This document shows positions 1-12,655 of a DNA stretch of 64,000 nt, piece by piece. The notes beneath the pieces are model-generated. The model was not told the DNA's origin, searched no databases, and saw nothing but the letters and a program-made list of their open reading frames with translations. The translations under genes and the position numbers were made by a program. Origin of the DNA: Musa acuminata AAA Group (Eukaryota > Streptophyta > Magnoliopsida > Zingiberales > Musaceae); assembly GCF_036884655.1 (NCBI RefSeq), contig NC_088344.1, positions 34,534,501-34,598,500 of the forward strand, given 5' to 3'. Position 1 is the first letter of the stretch; each line of letters opens with the position of its first letter.

Positions 1-628
1 AAACTCATAACACACGTTATTTATATGAAACATCAATATTTTTCCTGTGAACAACTTGATGAAAGATACAAACTTCCATTTTGTTGATAGTTCTTATGGC
101 GGTGACAGAAATCTATTTAAAAGCATTCATCAAGTATGGCTTGCTCCGCAATTGTTGTGCCGCAAATAAGTCTTTATCACGGGCTCTCACAAAATTCCAT
201 CTCCTGAGATTTATAACCAATGCCCCCACAAAATTAACAAAGAACAAATTGCATGATAATCTAGGTTATGACACTTAGCCATATGATATTTGGCTATTGA
301 AATTACTCTTATAAAAGTAGCTCAGAGAAGGAACCGGAGTTAGAAAGAACTAAGCACTGCAACTATTTGCATGATGAGAACAATTTGAAACCGGCCAAGA
401 AAAAGAAGCAGCAGACTTAAATCTAGGCAGGCAAAATTGCATATGTACACGCTGCACTAATCCCAGCTTTACTCATTCATCTCCATAGTAGCAAATATCA
501 TACATCTACAACCTCAATAACGTTATGAAAGTACCCTCAGACACTCAGTGTAGTAAGCAGTTCTGATACAGCCATTTATTAACAAGATTATCTTCTTTGT
601 CCATTACCACAACCTTCATTTTGACTTC
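1..628. other. No gene recognised
   Basis: This AT-rich stretch lies downstream of the minus-strand RING gene. Only short open frames without recognisable protein character occur. It probably holds the 3' UTR of the RING gene at its right edge and intergenic DNA to the left. Confidence 0.4.
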
Positions 629-3600
629 CTACTTCTCCTCTTCGGTTCTCTTTGGTGATGAAACAGTAGAGAGGAAAAAAAGTAGTTCAGAGGAACAATA
701 ATCAAGAGGATAAGGATGAGTGTTTTAGTGCATTCTCATGTCTTCAGAAAGATAGCTACATTAATCCATAATTTAATTATAAATAAATAAGTTCAAGTAC
801 ACAGGAATGAGCACATTTGAAGGTATCATGAATCACTGGAATATATATGATATCGGAAGTTTCAAAAGAAATATATGGAGTTCTTAAACTCTGAGTTAAA
901 TTGTTCCTCCAATCTAACAAGCAAATTCCTATATCCAACAAAAAGGTAGCATAACATACAGAAGATGAAATCATTTGATACCTTGCCACAGACTGGACAA
1001 CTGTCACTTCTTTCCATCCATTCATATATACAGCTCAAATGAAAATGATGAGAGCATTTTGCTACAATTTTTGGATTTTCTGAAGAATATTCTGCAAAGA
1101 GCAGCCACTATGTTTAGAGTCCTTCAAATGACCATGAGCTGCCAGTATAAATTTTGGACTCTCGGGTACAGAAGATAATTTAACACATGGAAGTAATTAC
1201 CAGAATCGGAAATGTGCAAAACAGATTATCACATACAAAAATCAGAATCATCAATAACAAAGCAGTGTCGAAGTAATAACAATAACAGTTATGGTTACAC
1301 ATGCATGGTAATTAAGGTTCTCCTATCATTAACAAGGTTTGGTCCTCGGACTAACTTTATAGCCTTAATTAGAGCATTAGTTTAGGTTTCCTTTTATTGG
1401 AATAATAATGTCAATATTAATTATTTCACGCCGTAATAACGTGCAGCAAAAGATATAAAAAGAATGGAAAAAGAGTTATGACTATGGTTGACATGAATTT
1501 GAAGATCATGACTGCTATATATATCACCGGAAGGTGCAGTTGTTTTTCCATTCTTTGTTTTCTTTTTCCTTGTGATTAACTACCAGCCCCATTAAAGTTA
1601 AGAGATTATTTCATAGTTGAAAAACAAAAGATTCAAGAACTGACTTTTAGTTTCCAATTGTCAATCAACCAAAAGATTCCAAGTGTATTGAACCTTTGGA
1701 ATTCAAACAAAATAATGGTTTTGTTGATCATGTTATGATGAAACATTTGAATGTGGTTTGGACTTTGAAGTGATTAAATACAACACAGCTTTTCTTTCTA
1801 TAAAATTTACCTTCCAGACATGTAGGGCATACATCTTCATCTTCTGAAGTTGTAAAAACAAAACCTGTATCACGTGTTTTTGCAGCTAGATTTTTCTCTG
1901 ATTCAGCATGGATAAGTTTTTGTCCCACTTCAGTTTCTGCAATTCGCTTTCTAACAGCAGCCAAGGTTTCAACAGCAGAACTGCTACCATTTCTTCTAAG
2001 AGTCTGTAAATCTTCTTGTAGGTGGCTTATAGACTTCTCACGCCTTGAGATCAATCCCTCACGTGCGTATCTAGGGTCTGCCTCATAAGGTGGTGGTCTA
2101 GGCACAAGATGATGACTCTCACACAATGAATTATCATAAGTATTTCCAGCTGTTGTTGATGTAGATGAAGTTGCTGCTTGAATCTGGGAAGGTACTGAGC
2201 GCCCATCAAGTCTTTGAAACATTGCACCATACTGTAAAGATGAAAGGAACTTGATTATAAACTCACCATCAGATGAGCAGTAGAACTACCAAAATTATTA
2301 AAACTGGAACATCTATTGAAGATTCCAATGAGGTTGACAATGAAACAGATACCATGGAAAAGTATATAACCAGCTTAACTTGTTCAGGTTTGTCTATACA
2401 GTAGTGCAGTTCAATTAACACTATGAATTAATGTCAACAATAAGAATATAGACACATTAGGAGGCAACGAAACGATCGTCAAATCTCAGACATTCAGATT
2501 GGAGTTATTAGACGTAAATCCAATGATAACAGTAAGGCACTAAGTTGAGTCCTAGTTGAATTGACTTTGTTTCTATCTGACCAACATATGAAACATTACT
2601 TGGAACTTTTTTCTCTGTTTTTATACTCTCATGGTGGTCCTCATCATACTACAATAATCTTTTCGTGGATGCTTCAGACTTTTGGTTTGTTGCTTCAGAG
2701 TTTAGATTAAGTACGGATCCAAGTATAACTAAGAAGAAATCAGCTAAGAGCTCTTTGCAAAAGCTATAGGAACTATTAGCGTTTAATCATCCTAGTGACT
2801 AAGGTGAAGAGAAAATGTGCCAGATCAGCTATCCTAAAGAAAGGTGGTTAAACCTGGTGCAATGCCCCAATCGAATTTTTGAATGCATCTTACTGGAGAA
2901 ACACAAAGATAATGGCCTCCCAACTATTATCCTATGTTCTTCCTCTGCAACTAGCTCTCATAAAACAAGCTACTTCGATGCAAACACAGCCTAACTATAT
3001 ATGGTCGATGATGGACCTTGTTCGGCTAATGCTGGCCAAAAATCATCTTGGCTGGCAACTTATGGAGGCCCAGATGACATCAGTGCCAAACCCATATGCC
3101 CTGGGATGGCACATATTAGCTTGTGGGAGCATATCTGAACCTGCACAGTTTATGGCAGCCAATTCAGCATTACTCAGCTTTGATCCAGCTCATATGGGCC
3201 TTAATAGGTCCTGTCCAGCTCGAAAAGGTTTTTTTTTATTTTCTTTCCCTTATTCAAGAAAGAGTCTTATCAAGTGTAAAAGATGGCAGAAAAAAGAAGC
3301 CAGCTCAGTAAGGGAACTATTGATGCATTTGTAGTTGAAAGAGGTGTGGGAAAGGGCCTCCCTGTTGCATTTCTAGTTGAGTTATGAAACGAGGGGCCAA
3401 CAAGCCCACTCACTAATTCAATCTCCCCACTAGCAAGTCTAGCTTTTTCTTTTTTAATTCTGTCGCATTGAGATATTTATCTTGGTATGTTCTTTAAAGA
3501 ACTATGATAAACTGAAGAGTATGACATTACCCCATTCAAGAGCTGATGAAAGAAATATCTTAAGCATATGCATTGTCGATATATGGGATTGCTTGTGTGG

Positions 3601-3650
3601 GCATGTTCTTCAAAGTCCTCCGGACACAGACAGCAACAGAATGCACCCAT
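629..3650 (-). CDS. RING-H2 finger E3 ubiquitin ligase, At3g02290-like
   Basis: This is probably an E3 ubiquitin ligase that recruits an E2 through its RING. Coding exons on the minus strand are 3531-3650, 1811-2231 and 982-1091, with internal phases 0, 1 and 0; a short last exon at 629-649 is a guess. The joined protein is about 223 residues, close to the roughly 230 of the plant family. It begins MGAFCCCLC, a Gly2 plus cysteine cluster typical of N-myristoylated and palmitoylated proteins, so membrane attachment is likely. A low-complexity, partly helical middle follows. The C-terminal RING is split by the second intron: CPTC before it, then CSHHFHLSC and CPVC. This gives the C3H2C3 ligand order. 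The start at 3650 is chosen because the acylation motif begins there. The family assignment is firm; the last few residues and the substrate are not known. Confidence 0.85.
2860..3335 (+). other. Unrecognised 151-codon open frame inside the RING gene intron
   Basis: This frame is open on the plus strand from a TTG at 2879 to 3334, inside the intron between exons 3531-3650 and 1811-2231 of the RING gene. Part of the same stretch is also open, with a few stops, in another plus frame and on the minus strand. Base composition is more balanced than in the surrounding AT-rich intron. I recognise no domain. It could be a decayed insertion, an unannotated alternative exon, or chance. Confidence 0.2.
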
Positions 3651-6260
3651 AATGCAGTTTCTGGCAAATTCAGGCAAAGGGAAATAGTTGAGGGTCTGAG
3701 GCCATTTCTGCAGTAATATACTCAAGGTCGTGAAGTTACCACTGAGCAGGATGTCAAACCTGCAAAAATATCTTACTACTGATCAAGCCTTAAAAAGATT
3801 CTAAGAGGACAATTGCTTGTCTGCGTCCTCCAATATCTTCTGAAACAGTGCTTGAAACAAAAGATGCTTCAATAGCTCCATAAGATGAGTACTTCATATC
3901 CGTCAGGTTATTGACAAGACACTGAGAGCTCTGTTTTCAGAGATAACATTGACCCGGTATTTGTACCTCCTGGTTGTCAAAACAATATGCAAAATTCAGT
4001 GGACATATGAAGATAGATTATAAACAGGAAAAACAGCTCAACGACAGTAATCAAGCAACATGCCAACAGGATGTGAGCCCATAAACCGAGAAAAAATAAA
4101 AAGCTTTACTACTAAAAACATACATATTTTCAGGGTTCATCACCTTGAGCCACTTTTTTAATTGGACATCAATTTTTCATAAGCATGGAACAGAAAATTT
4201 TGACCACATGTTCAGGAACCATGCTAACCCTATGAGCATGTTAAATTATGCATATTCATATCTGGTCTAAATTTATCAAATCACCACGAAAACAATGTTG
4301 AACTTCAAACCAAGCACCATACCTGCATGCTTTCCAGTTATGAAATACATGAACCTCAAATTGTTAATCTATGACAAAAGCTTATCAAACTCAAAGTCAT
4401 CACAAACATTTTCATCATATCTAATCCACCGGTACAAAATCAGCTCTATAGAAAACTGCTAAGACTAAAACACTCGAACAGAAGTTCAGAAGACTTTCAC
4501 AACCAGATACGATTCTAAAGTAATTGTATGAAACTGGTGTACATTTTTATCAGGGGCAAAGTAGAACAACATCAATATGTTTCTACTTACATGAGTATAG
4601 AAAACCAATATTACTACCATTTGAGCTCATGCTACTTAGGAGCAACCTTCCAATACTTCAATAAACTTGCAGATAGATTGTAACAAGGAAGAACTAAAAA
4701 TCTTTTATTTTTTTGGCATCGACACTCATGGCCAAGATTCACAAGAACCAACAACATATATAACGGGTGCTGGGAAAAGATGAATCCAAGAGAATTGATG
4801 GTTCTTGATAAAGTTCCAGGGTCCCAAATATTTCGGAAGACACCTCTATAAGTTTGAACATTCAACCTCAAATCAAATGTATATAGAAATGTCTGGATTT
4901 CGCTGGTAAACTCCATGCTGGAAAAATTTTGTCACGGTAATATTTTATATATCCAGAAACTTGAGAGTGTGGGGTCCAAAAACCATTGGCATGAAATGAC
5001 TGTCTTGGTGCCAACATTATGGCATGGATATAACTCACTGAAATTCTGCAAAATTCAACATTACCAACCAGTATGTTGAACACGACACAATACTAACACA
5101 TGAAATGACTGTCCTGGTACCAACATTATGGTATGGCTATAACTCACTGAAATTATGCAAAATTCAACATTACTAACCAGTAGGCTGAACACAACACAAT
5201 ACTAAGGAACCACCACCAGGCTAAGCACAATTAGTTACCCCAGTCTTCAATTATAGATCCTCAATTTCTTTCATCTTCCTATAATTATTGTCTACCCTTC
5301 GTAGTCAAGTCAAGCTGCAAGCCAAGGTTTCTATATCTAGCTTTCATCCATGCCAAGCATGCCCTTCTTTGTGGCAATTGTGCGAACATTGAGCATTAGA
5401 TAAACTGCAATAACTCTCTTTCCATCTTATCACTTCTACAATATCGACCAGAAGCTTTTGCCAAGTATTATTGACCGGCTATCTCTTCAATCCATGTTTC
5501 AGCTGACAGACAAATTCAGTAAAAGATAAGGCTCAGCATGCTTCCCCCGTCACCATCTCCTTTACTTGCATCTAAGACAAACAAAAAGCTTCCAGAAGCA
5601 TGTACAAAAAAATTATAGTGTCAAATCATAAATTCCCCAGCTAGTCTCAGAACATTTCATTTACTCTCTATTCATGATCTACAGAAATCACACCTTTTGC
5701 TCCATTTCCGAACTAAGCGCTACATCACCGACAAATAAAAGAACATGACTATTACTGTTTACGACAATTGGGGTTGTCTATTCTGAATCCACACTGGAGA
5801 ACTATGACTCTAATCAGAAAGCTAAGCATACAAAAAGCAGAAAGTTATTCTTTTGCCATAATACATCATACAACCATAAAGCAGAAAGGGTTTAGAACTG
5901 CACCAACAATGACATCATCGGTTCCAAAAATTAGCAATAACCGTTCAAGATTTAGAGCAAGCGTGAGCAAGCGGCAAGAGTATCTAATACCTTCAAGCAG
6001 ACGGCGACAGATCGAGCGAGCTAGAAACGAAGCAGGACGTCCCGGGGAGTCGGGGCGAAGATTCGTACCTGGATAGGAGCGATCGGATCGAGCTAGCACT
6101 AATTACCCTTGGAATTTGGGCGAGAAGAAGAGACGGCAGAGGCGCTTGGTGGGCTGTCGCTTGACGCCGCGACTCCATTATCGTACGTGCGGTTGCATAG
6201 AGATGACTTATGCGAACAAATCGCTTGTAACCGACACTGAGGCGGCAATGCCACATCGAC
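3651..6260 (-). other. Probable 5' leader and intron region of the RING gene
   Basis: No separate gene is visible here. A good minus-strand acceptor (polypyrimidine then CAG) lies at about 3711, just upstream of the RING start codon, which suggests a 5' UTR intron. The GC content rises at about 5990-6250, so the first non-coding exon and promoter may lie there. The stretch also carries the 109-bp tandem duplication listed separately. Confidence 0.35.
4990..5207. repeat. Two-copy tandem duplication, period 109 bp
   Basis: The segment starting CATGAAATGACTGTC at 4990 recurs at 5099. Both copies continue through AACATTATGG, ATAACTCACTGAAATT and GCAAAATTCAACATTA to ACACAATACTAA. They differ by scattered substitutions. 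It lies in the upstream intron of the RING gene and has no coding sense. Confidence 0.85.
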
Positions 6261-6679
6261 CGTTCATTTGACGCAGAGCATCAAACGAGGGCCCTGATGC
6301 ATTGCAGGAAAAGAAAAGAACGGTGGATTACGTGGTCGCATAGTTAGACGCTTGTGCGAGGGTTTAGACGTGTAAAGTTAGCGTACTCCGCTGCAATTTT
6401 TTGTTTTTTACCGGATTCTTGGAGCTGCTATAAAATTAATTATGACGTCACTCACCATCAACGCTTTCGTTTTTATATTGAGCGAATTTATGGAAAAACT
6501 CTTATTTCAAACAATTTTTATACAGTAAATGATTCGTACTCGAAAAATGTTTAAAAACATAAGCCTATTTTACTTCTATTTTTATTAAACGGACGATTGA
6601 GTTTTCCATGTTTAGTCGCATCCTCCTCCTGAATTCGTCGCTCATAGCCCTCGAATAAGAGAGGAGGCACGAATGGAAC

Positions 6680-7015
6680 GATAAGTTTGATGGAGGTGAG
6701 CAGAGTCTTGTGAAAGCAATGGTAGCCTTCGCGCCAATTCCTTTCTTACGCGATGGTTGTGGGTGATTGGCCCGATGGGGACCAGTAGGATCCGTAGAGG
6801 TAATAGTGATTCTCGCTCTCTCCTCCTTCCTCATGTGAGAGCTATAGGTGATAAGTTCGACGAGGACCAACGAGGTATGCAGAAGCAATAACAACTCTCG
6901 TGCTCCCTCATTTGTATGAGGGCTACGAGTGATAAATTCAACGAGAGCCAATAAGATCTGCAAAGATTACAACAACACTCACACCCCTAATTTCTTGTGC
7001 AAGGGCAATACGAAG
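6680..7015. repeat. Degenerate minisatellite, about four copies of 81-85 bp
   Basis: Copies start near 6680, 6765, 6850 and 6931 with GATAAGTTTGATGGAGG, GATTGGCCCGATGGGGA, GATAAGTTCGACGAGGA and GATAAATTCAACGAGAG. Each continues with a purine-rich part (AGNANNAGCAATAA-like) and a CTCTCGTGCTCCCTCAT-like part, and ends in CTANNNGT. The long minus-strand open frame at 6565-6963 is a by-product of this repeat. Confidence 0.7.
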
Positions 7016-7401
7016 TGGTGCCAGAGCATAAGTTTTTCTTTGAATTTATCTTTTTATATTTATTTCATCATATTATTTTTTAAATAATATTTTAAAAAAC
7101 TATTTTTTTTTTCAAATAATACTCTTCCCCGTGACCATCTCCACCCGTCGACAGTATTTGTCACCTTTGCCTCACTCCCCCATCCATTGCATGCGAGGTC
7201 TACCCTTTGTCATTGTGATAATTAATGGAGGGAGACTGCAATATACACAAATGTTGTCGATCGGACTCTGAGTTTTCAACAAATTCCATCCCGGCCCAAA
7301 TTATCGGGTTGGGATCCGACCAAACCGAACCCAGTTCGCAAGTGGGCGGATCAGATCGCATTCGTGACCATCCAACGATCACGATTGTCTTTCTCTTTTC
7401 T

Positions 7402-7450
7402 ATATATATATATATATATATATATGCATCGTCGCCACGATTAGGGTTTA
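7402..7450 (+). promoter_or_regulatory. Core promoter region of the eS27 gene with a telo-box
   Basis: A (TA)n run at 7402-7425 can supply the TATA element. It is followed by TTAGGGTTT at 7442-7450, the inverted telo-box AAACCCTAA that is common in promoters and leaders of plant ribosomal-protein genes. A GGCCCA (inverted TGGGCC, site II-like) lies upstream at about 7293. These sites fit co-regulation with other translation genes; function is inferred from motif and position only. Confidence 0.6.
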
Positions 7451-7517
7451 CGAGCTTCTCTGGCTGCCGCTTACAGGACTTCCTCGCTTTCGAAGAGCTC
7501 CTAAGGTTTCCACCAAG

Positions 7518-8060
<543 letters not shown>

Positions 8061-8069
8061 CTCTTGCTC

Positions 8070-9440
8070 TGCACCTTTTTCTCGGCAACGCTTAAGGATG
8101 ATTTGGTGAAGGTTGAGATCTTAACATGAAGTTAGGGTTTTGAATGGCGTCTTATTGCATTTCTTGTTGAACTTTATTTTAGCGTGGGTAATTGAATAGA
8201 ACTGTCCTCTTGATTGGCACTCTTGTGTCCAATTGCTTCATACGATTGCATTACAAAGTGTGATTCTTCTGCTCACAACTTCCGGTCAAGTTTGAGTCGT
8301 TCATGTTGCCTACACCATCATAGTAGGTTCGCATCTTCACACGACATTTAGATTTTGGTGTATGGTGAGTGATGATATGTTCGTGCTATGCAATATAAGT
8401 AATGCTTGCTTTGCATCGATCCGGTTTACTCTGTATCTTTTTCTTACTAATGCTTATGGTTGATATAGTGAAGGATGTGATCTTAAGATCAAGCTAGGGT
8501 TCTGAATGTCATCTTATTGCATTTCATGTTGAACTTTGCTTTAACGTGATTACTTCAATATAGCTGTACTCTTGATTGGCACTCGATGTCCGGTTGCTGC
8601 TTCTTGTTATTGCATCACCAAATGAGATTTGTCTGCTCACAATTTTTGGTTTGAGTTTGAGCCATTCGGGTTAGCCTACACTTGCACATTTGGTTTCCTT
8701 TAGAGTTGGCGAGTGATGATACATTCTTGGTATGGAATACAAAGCATCGTCGGCTCAGTAATGCTTAAGGGTGATTTAGTGAAGGTTGCAATCTTAAGAT
8801 CAATCTTGGGTATTTTAGTGGTGTCTTGTCACATTTCTGGTTGAACTTTGGTTTAGTGTGAGTAATTGAATACGACCGTTCTCTTGATTGGCACTCTACG
8901 CTTACTTGCTTCTTATTATTGTGTCATTAGTTGTTATTCTTCTGCTCACACTACGCTTAGTTGCTTCTTATTATTGTGTCATTAGTTGTTATTCTTCTGC
9001 TCACACTACTTTTTTGGTCAATTTGGAGTTGCATTTGGTTGCATATCTCAACTAAACATTTAGAGCCGGTGTACGGTGAGCGACGATATGTTCATATTGT
9101 ATGCTTGCTTACTCTGCGTCGGTCCAACTCTTACACGGCATCTTCTCGGTAATGCTATGGTGAAGGTGGTGGAGATCTTAAGATCAAGTTAGGGTGTTGA
9201 GTGATGTCTTATTGTATTTCTTGTTGAACTTTGCTGTAGTGTGGGCAATATTGAAGACAACTGTTCTCTTTTTTAGCACACTCTGTCCAAATACTTCATA
9301 TTATTGCATCACCAAATGTCATTCTTCTGCTCACAACCTTTGGCCAAGTTTTAGTTTGAACATTTGGGTCAATAACAGTGTGATGGCACAGTGCATTTTG
9401 AACTTGGGAACTTGCTTCGCTTGGCATTTGATACTGCTGA
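8070..9440. repeat. Four diverged tandem copies (310-390 bp) behind eS27
   Basis: Each copy contains, in order, a GGTGAAGGTTGAGATCTTAA-like block, TTAGGGTTTTGAATG, TCTTATTGCATTTCTTGTTG, AACTTT, CTCTTGATTGGCACTC, a CACCAAATG-like block and TTCTTCTGCTCACA. Copy starts lie near 8088, 8449, 8757 and 9149, so the period varies between about 310 and 390 bp. The first copy coincides with the expected 3' UTR of eS27, so the array may derive from it. No coding potential is shared between copies. Confidence 0.85.
8896..9009. repeat. Nested two-copy tandem repeat, period 55 bp
   Basis: Inside the third long copy, the block CTACGCTTASTTGCTTC to TTCTTCTGCTCACA is present twice in direct tandem, at 8896 and 8951. 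The two copies differ at about one base. The near identity points to a recent local duplication. Confidence 0.9.
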
Positions 9441-9479
9441 GCCTTCATGTGTTTATGTGTATGTAATTGCTGCGAGTGG

Positions 9480-10030
9480 TGTCCTTAAGTTTGAAGTGGT
9501 GTGCTGTTGATCCTTTGTCAAATAAGTTAATTATATATTAATTTTTAATTAATTGTCATTAGTATTTTGATTTTTATATTCTCAAAAAATTATATTGGGA
9601 TTGGATTAAAAAGATAATTTTGTAAGGTTAAAAATTAAAAGAGATATAGATTTTGTTGGAGTAATGAAATTAATTATTTTATATTTTTGTAAGTATAAAA
9701 ATTTTAATGTAATGTTTTAAATATAAAGATCGAGATATACTAATTATAAGGGTTATTTTATAATTAATCGTTTTCAAAACCATCGAATGGTAAATCTTAT
9801 TGCTTGCGTGGGTAAAAATATCGCGGATTAATCGAAACATAAATTCTCGAATAAAAAAGTAATTTCACTACCTCTCCGTGGGAATCAGTGCGAGTGCAGG
9901 GAACCGACTCGGACCGGCCCATGTGGTGGTCCAATTTCCGGTTTCGTCATGGCATTTTTGGGCCGACCGGCACTAAAGTAACAGAAAAGTAATTGGCGCC
10001 GACCATGTTGTCTGTTTCTTTAACCTCAAG
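9480..10030. other. AT-rich spacer and probable promoter of the next gene
   Basis: The stretch 9520-9860 is very AT-rich with no coding sense. From about 9870 it becomes GC-richer and leads into a probable first, non-coding exon of the downstream gene at about 10030-10218. That exon ends at a possible donor (GTGAGAG), with an acceptor at about 10700. Confidence 0.35.
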
Positions 10031-10711
10031 TCAGTGAATAAAAGTCGAAGGCGGTGGGAGGCGCCGCCTTCGGAGGAGAGAAGAAGCGGTCGGGGGAGCC
10101 GCACCGCCTCTTCCCTCCTCTTTCTCCCTCGTCCTTGCACGCCGTCGCCTGATCCAGTTCTTGGAAGTCGATCCCCGATCCGAGTCCTGGGAAATCGGGG
10201 CCGTCGTCTCGAGATTTGGTGAGAGCACCACCGCCTTCTTCTCCGCTTCCCTTTTCTTCTCTAATCATCTTGTTGTTACGGATTCATCGAAGAGACACTT
10301 CGTATTCATCTCCCTCGTGTTCCTTACCGCCGCCATCATCAAACCCTATTTAAAGTATTCCACCCGACTTTGTCGATTGTCATAAGAATCATCGAATCCG
10401 GGGTTTAGTATCAGACTCATCCGTCTACCCTTTGCCTTGTAAGTTCAGTCGTGACCTTGTTCATAGTTAATTCACTGCAATCTTTTTTTGGTTCTTATTA
10501 CTCCCAGCACGGCCCGGAGGTGAATCCCAGTTTCTTTGATAGCACGCTGTTTTCTTCCTGAAATTGCATACATGATTTGTTTGTTGCCGAATGATTAGCT
10601 TCTTCTTCCGCCTTGCTTAATATTCCATCACTATATATGTAATTATTTGTTTTGTATTTTGGACTCGTAAAGCATTCATGTACTGTTACTGTGCCGCAGG
10701 GAAGATCGGAG

Positions 10712-11831
10712 ATGGAGAGTCGCACTCTAAGACTGGGTGGTATCGGGCAGCTGTTCCCGGAGTTCTTGCCTGATGCAAGAGTTCCAAGAGTCGAAGTTAT
10801 CTGTCCTCAGCCTCGTCGCGCCCCGAAAGCAACCTCCTCTGTGTTAGACTGGGTTGGGGATTTTGGTTCCAAGGCGAAGGGGTGAGTTTACCCACCCTTT
10901 CTAAGAAAAAGATTGCTGCTCTCTGAGTTCCCTATTTGTGTTGAAGACGTAGATATCTGAATCAAGCATTTATGATCTTTTTCTTGCGGTTAACATGACA
11001 TAAGATTCGACATGCTTGCTTGCTTTTAGTAATCGATACAATTGTGTTCATTGTTGTGCTTGCTCAGATCCAGAATAGGATACATAGATTCCGAGACTTG
11101 ATTCCACATTAATTGTACACCTGCTTCGACAACAGCTTGTTGGCTGAAGCATCAATTTATCTCATGACCCATAGTTAATGAGTGTCCTTTAGCGAAGGGG
11201 ATACAGTAAACTGAGATGCTTGCAACAAACACTACATGCGCGTAATGCTTCCGTTGAGCAAAGAGATTACTTTTTACTGCCAATCTTATGTCAGGAATTT
11301 ATCTTTCACTAGTCACAGCAGTGAAGAGAATTGATTTACTTACAATTGCGTTTCGTTATTTCTACATACAGCATTTTGCCTGCACTTCAAGGGGATCACA
11401 TGCTCAATATTTTGGATACTCTACTTGGCAAGGTAAGAGTTGGGGACAGAGAGCACTCTTGAATTTTATTTCTTCTTTTAATCTTATTATTGTCTATGAT
11501 ACTGAGTAATAATTGTGATCGGGAAATTAACTTTCATCAGGATGAATCCGAGGAGGGCCTGGATTCAAGCAAGCAACCAGGTTTCTTCTGCGGCTCACCT
11601 CCTGTCCGAACAAACAACCCAGTAGTCTGGGATGCTCTCTTTGTTGAAGAAAACCTATCGTTTATTTCTTCTCCAGACGACATATATGATGAAACAAGGA
11701 CTCCGAGTCGGGGAGAAAGAAACTCCCATTCATGTGGCTCTTCATTTGTAGCAAAACTCGATTCCAGAACCGAACAATTCGCTCGGGGAGATCCACAAGA
11801 CCGCCGTCGTGTGGTATCTGCCCTGTCCTGA
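10712..11831 (+). CDS. Plant protein of unknown function, 173 residues
   Basis: Exons 10712-10881, 11372-11432 and 11541-11831 have GT-AG junctions and phases that close to 173 residues. I do not recognise a named domain. The N-terminus MESRTLRLGGIGQLFPEFL is followed by a basic-proline stretch. Exon 2 encodes a short hydrophobic-amphipathic helix. The C-terminal half holds GFFCGSPPVRTNNPVVWDA and a Ser/Arg-rich tail. The GSPPVRTNNP motif resembles a conserved motif I have seen in small unnamed plant proteins, but I cannot attach a function. No signal peptide or membrane span is visible. The start is the first ATG after a probable leader intron (about 10219-10700). Confidence 0.75.
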
Positions 11832-12655
11832 TTTACTGCTGCTGTCGAAAATTTTCCTTCCTTTGTACATGCGCCATGCTTTGGAATTGATGTGTACACA
11901 GCTCTTGCGTCTGGGGTTTGGTCTGCTTCAGTCTAATAGAGATTGTTGAAGAGGTTGTAAAAAAGTGCTAGTAGTTGTTTATGTGTAATCTAATCTAATA
12001 TATATCTTCATGACTGACTTGTGTTGGTCTTTTGCATTGCTTGCTGAGTGGAACTGAACCCTCTTCATGTCTATCCACACCGTAATCTTTTGGCTGCTAC
12101 TCACTTTGAATTGGATTGGAAGTGACGACTCGATGCTCCTCAGCAGTAGCTTCAGGATCTGGCAACATGATCTTGTTCTCTAAGAAAATAATAGCGTAAG
12201 CTGACTTGTTAAACAATGAGTGATAGTATAACCACTGCAAAGAACACAGCATAAAATACAAGCCTTTGCGTGTGCATCCACATGAGCTACCGTATCAAAA
12301 CAATAGCATATGACCGAAAGCTAAACACGGTCAACCCAAACGAACCTGTCGACATAGAAGAGCTCATGAACGTGGTAACCTCCACTTGCTATCGAGACTT
12401 CGATTTCGGCGTCTCGTCAATGATCGGCAGGTCCTGTACCTCTCTCTCTCTCTCTTCCGTGTTCGGTTTCATGTATTCCCTCAGGTCTGAAGCATCCTCT
12501 GTTCCCGGCAAGTATCAAGGAAGACGATCGGCCCATCGGTGAGGAACACCTCCGCAGCACTTCAAGCTCTCGATGCCAGCCGCGAATATGTACGCACAGT
12601 TTCCCTTCTCCATTCTTTCTCTCTCTTCTTTAAGATCGTCTTCCTTTAATGGCAG
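11832..12655. other. Intergenic region; N-terminal exons of the next gene should lie here
   Basis: It contains the 3' UTR of the preceding gene, a (CT)n run at about 12440-12460 and no recognisable exon. The missing Habc-coding exons of the SNARE gene would be expected here. I tried several frames between 12390 and 12600 and none gives the conserved N-terminal sequence. Confidence 0.4.

Noticed and set aside
777..1025. 82-codon minus-strand frame
   Set aside because: It overlaps the RING exon 982-1091 in the wrong frame; the correct frame carries the zinc ligands.
6565..6963. 132-codon minus-strand frame
   Set aside because: It is produced by the 85-bp minisatellite and contains its internal repeats.
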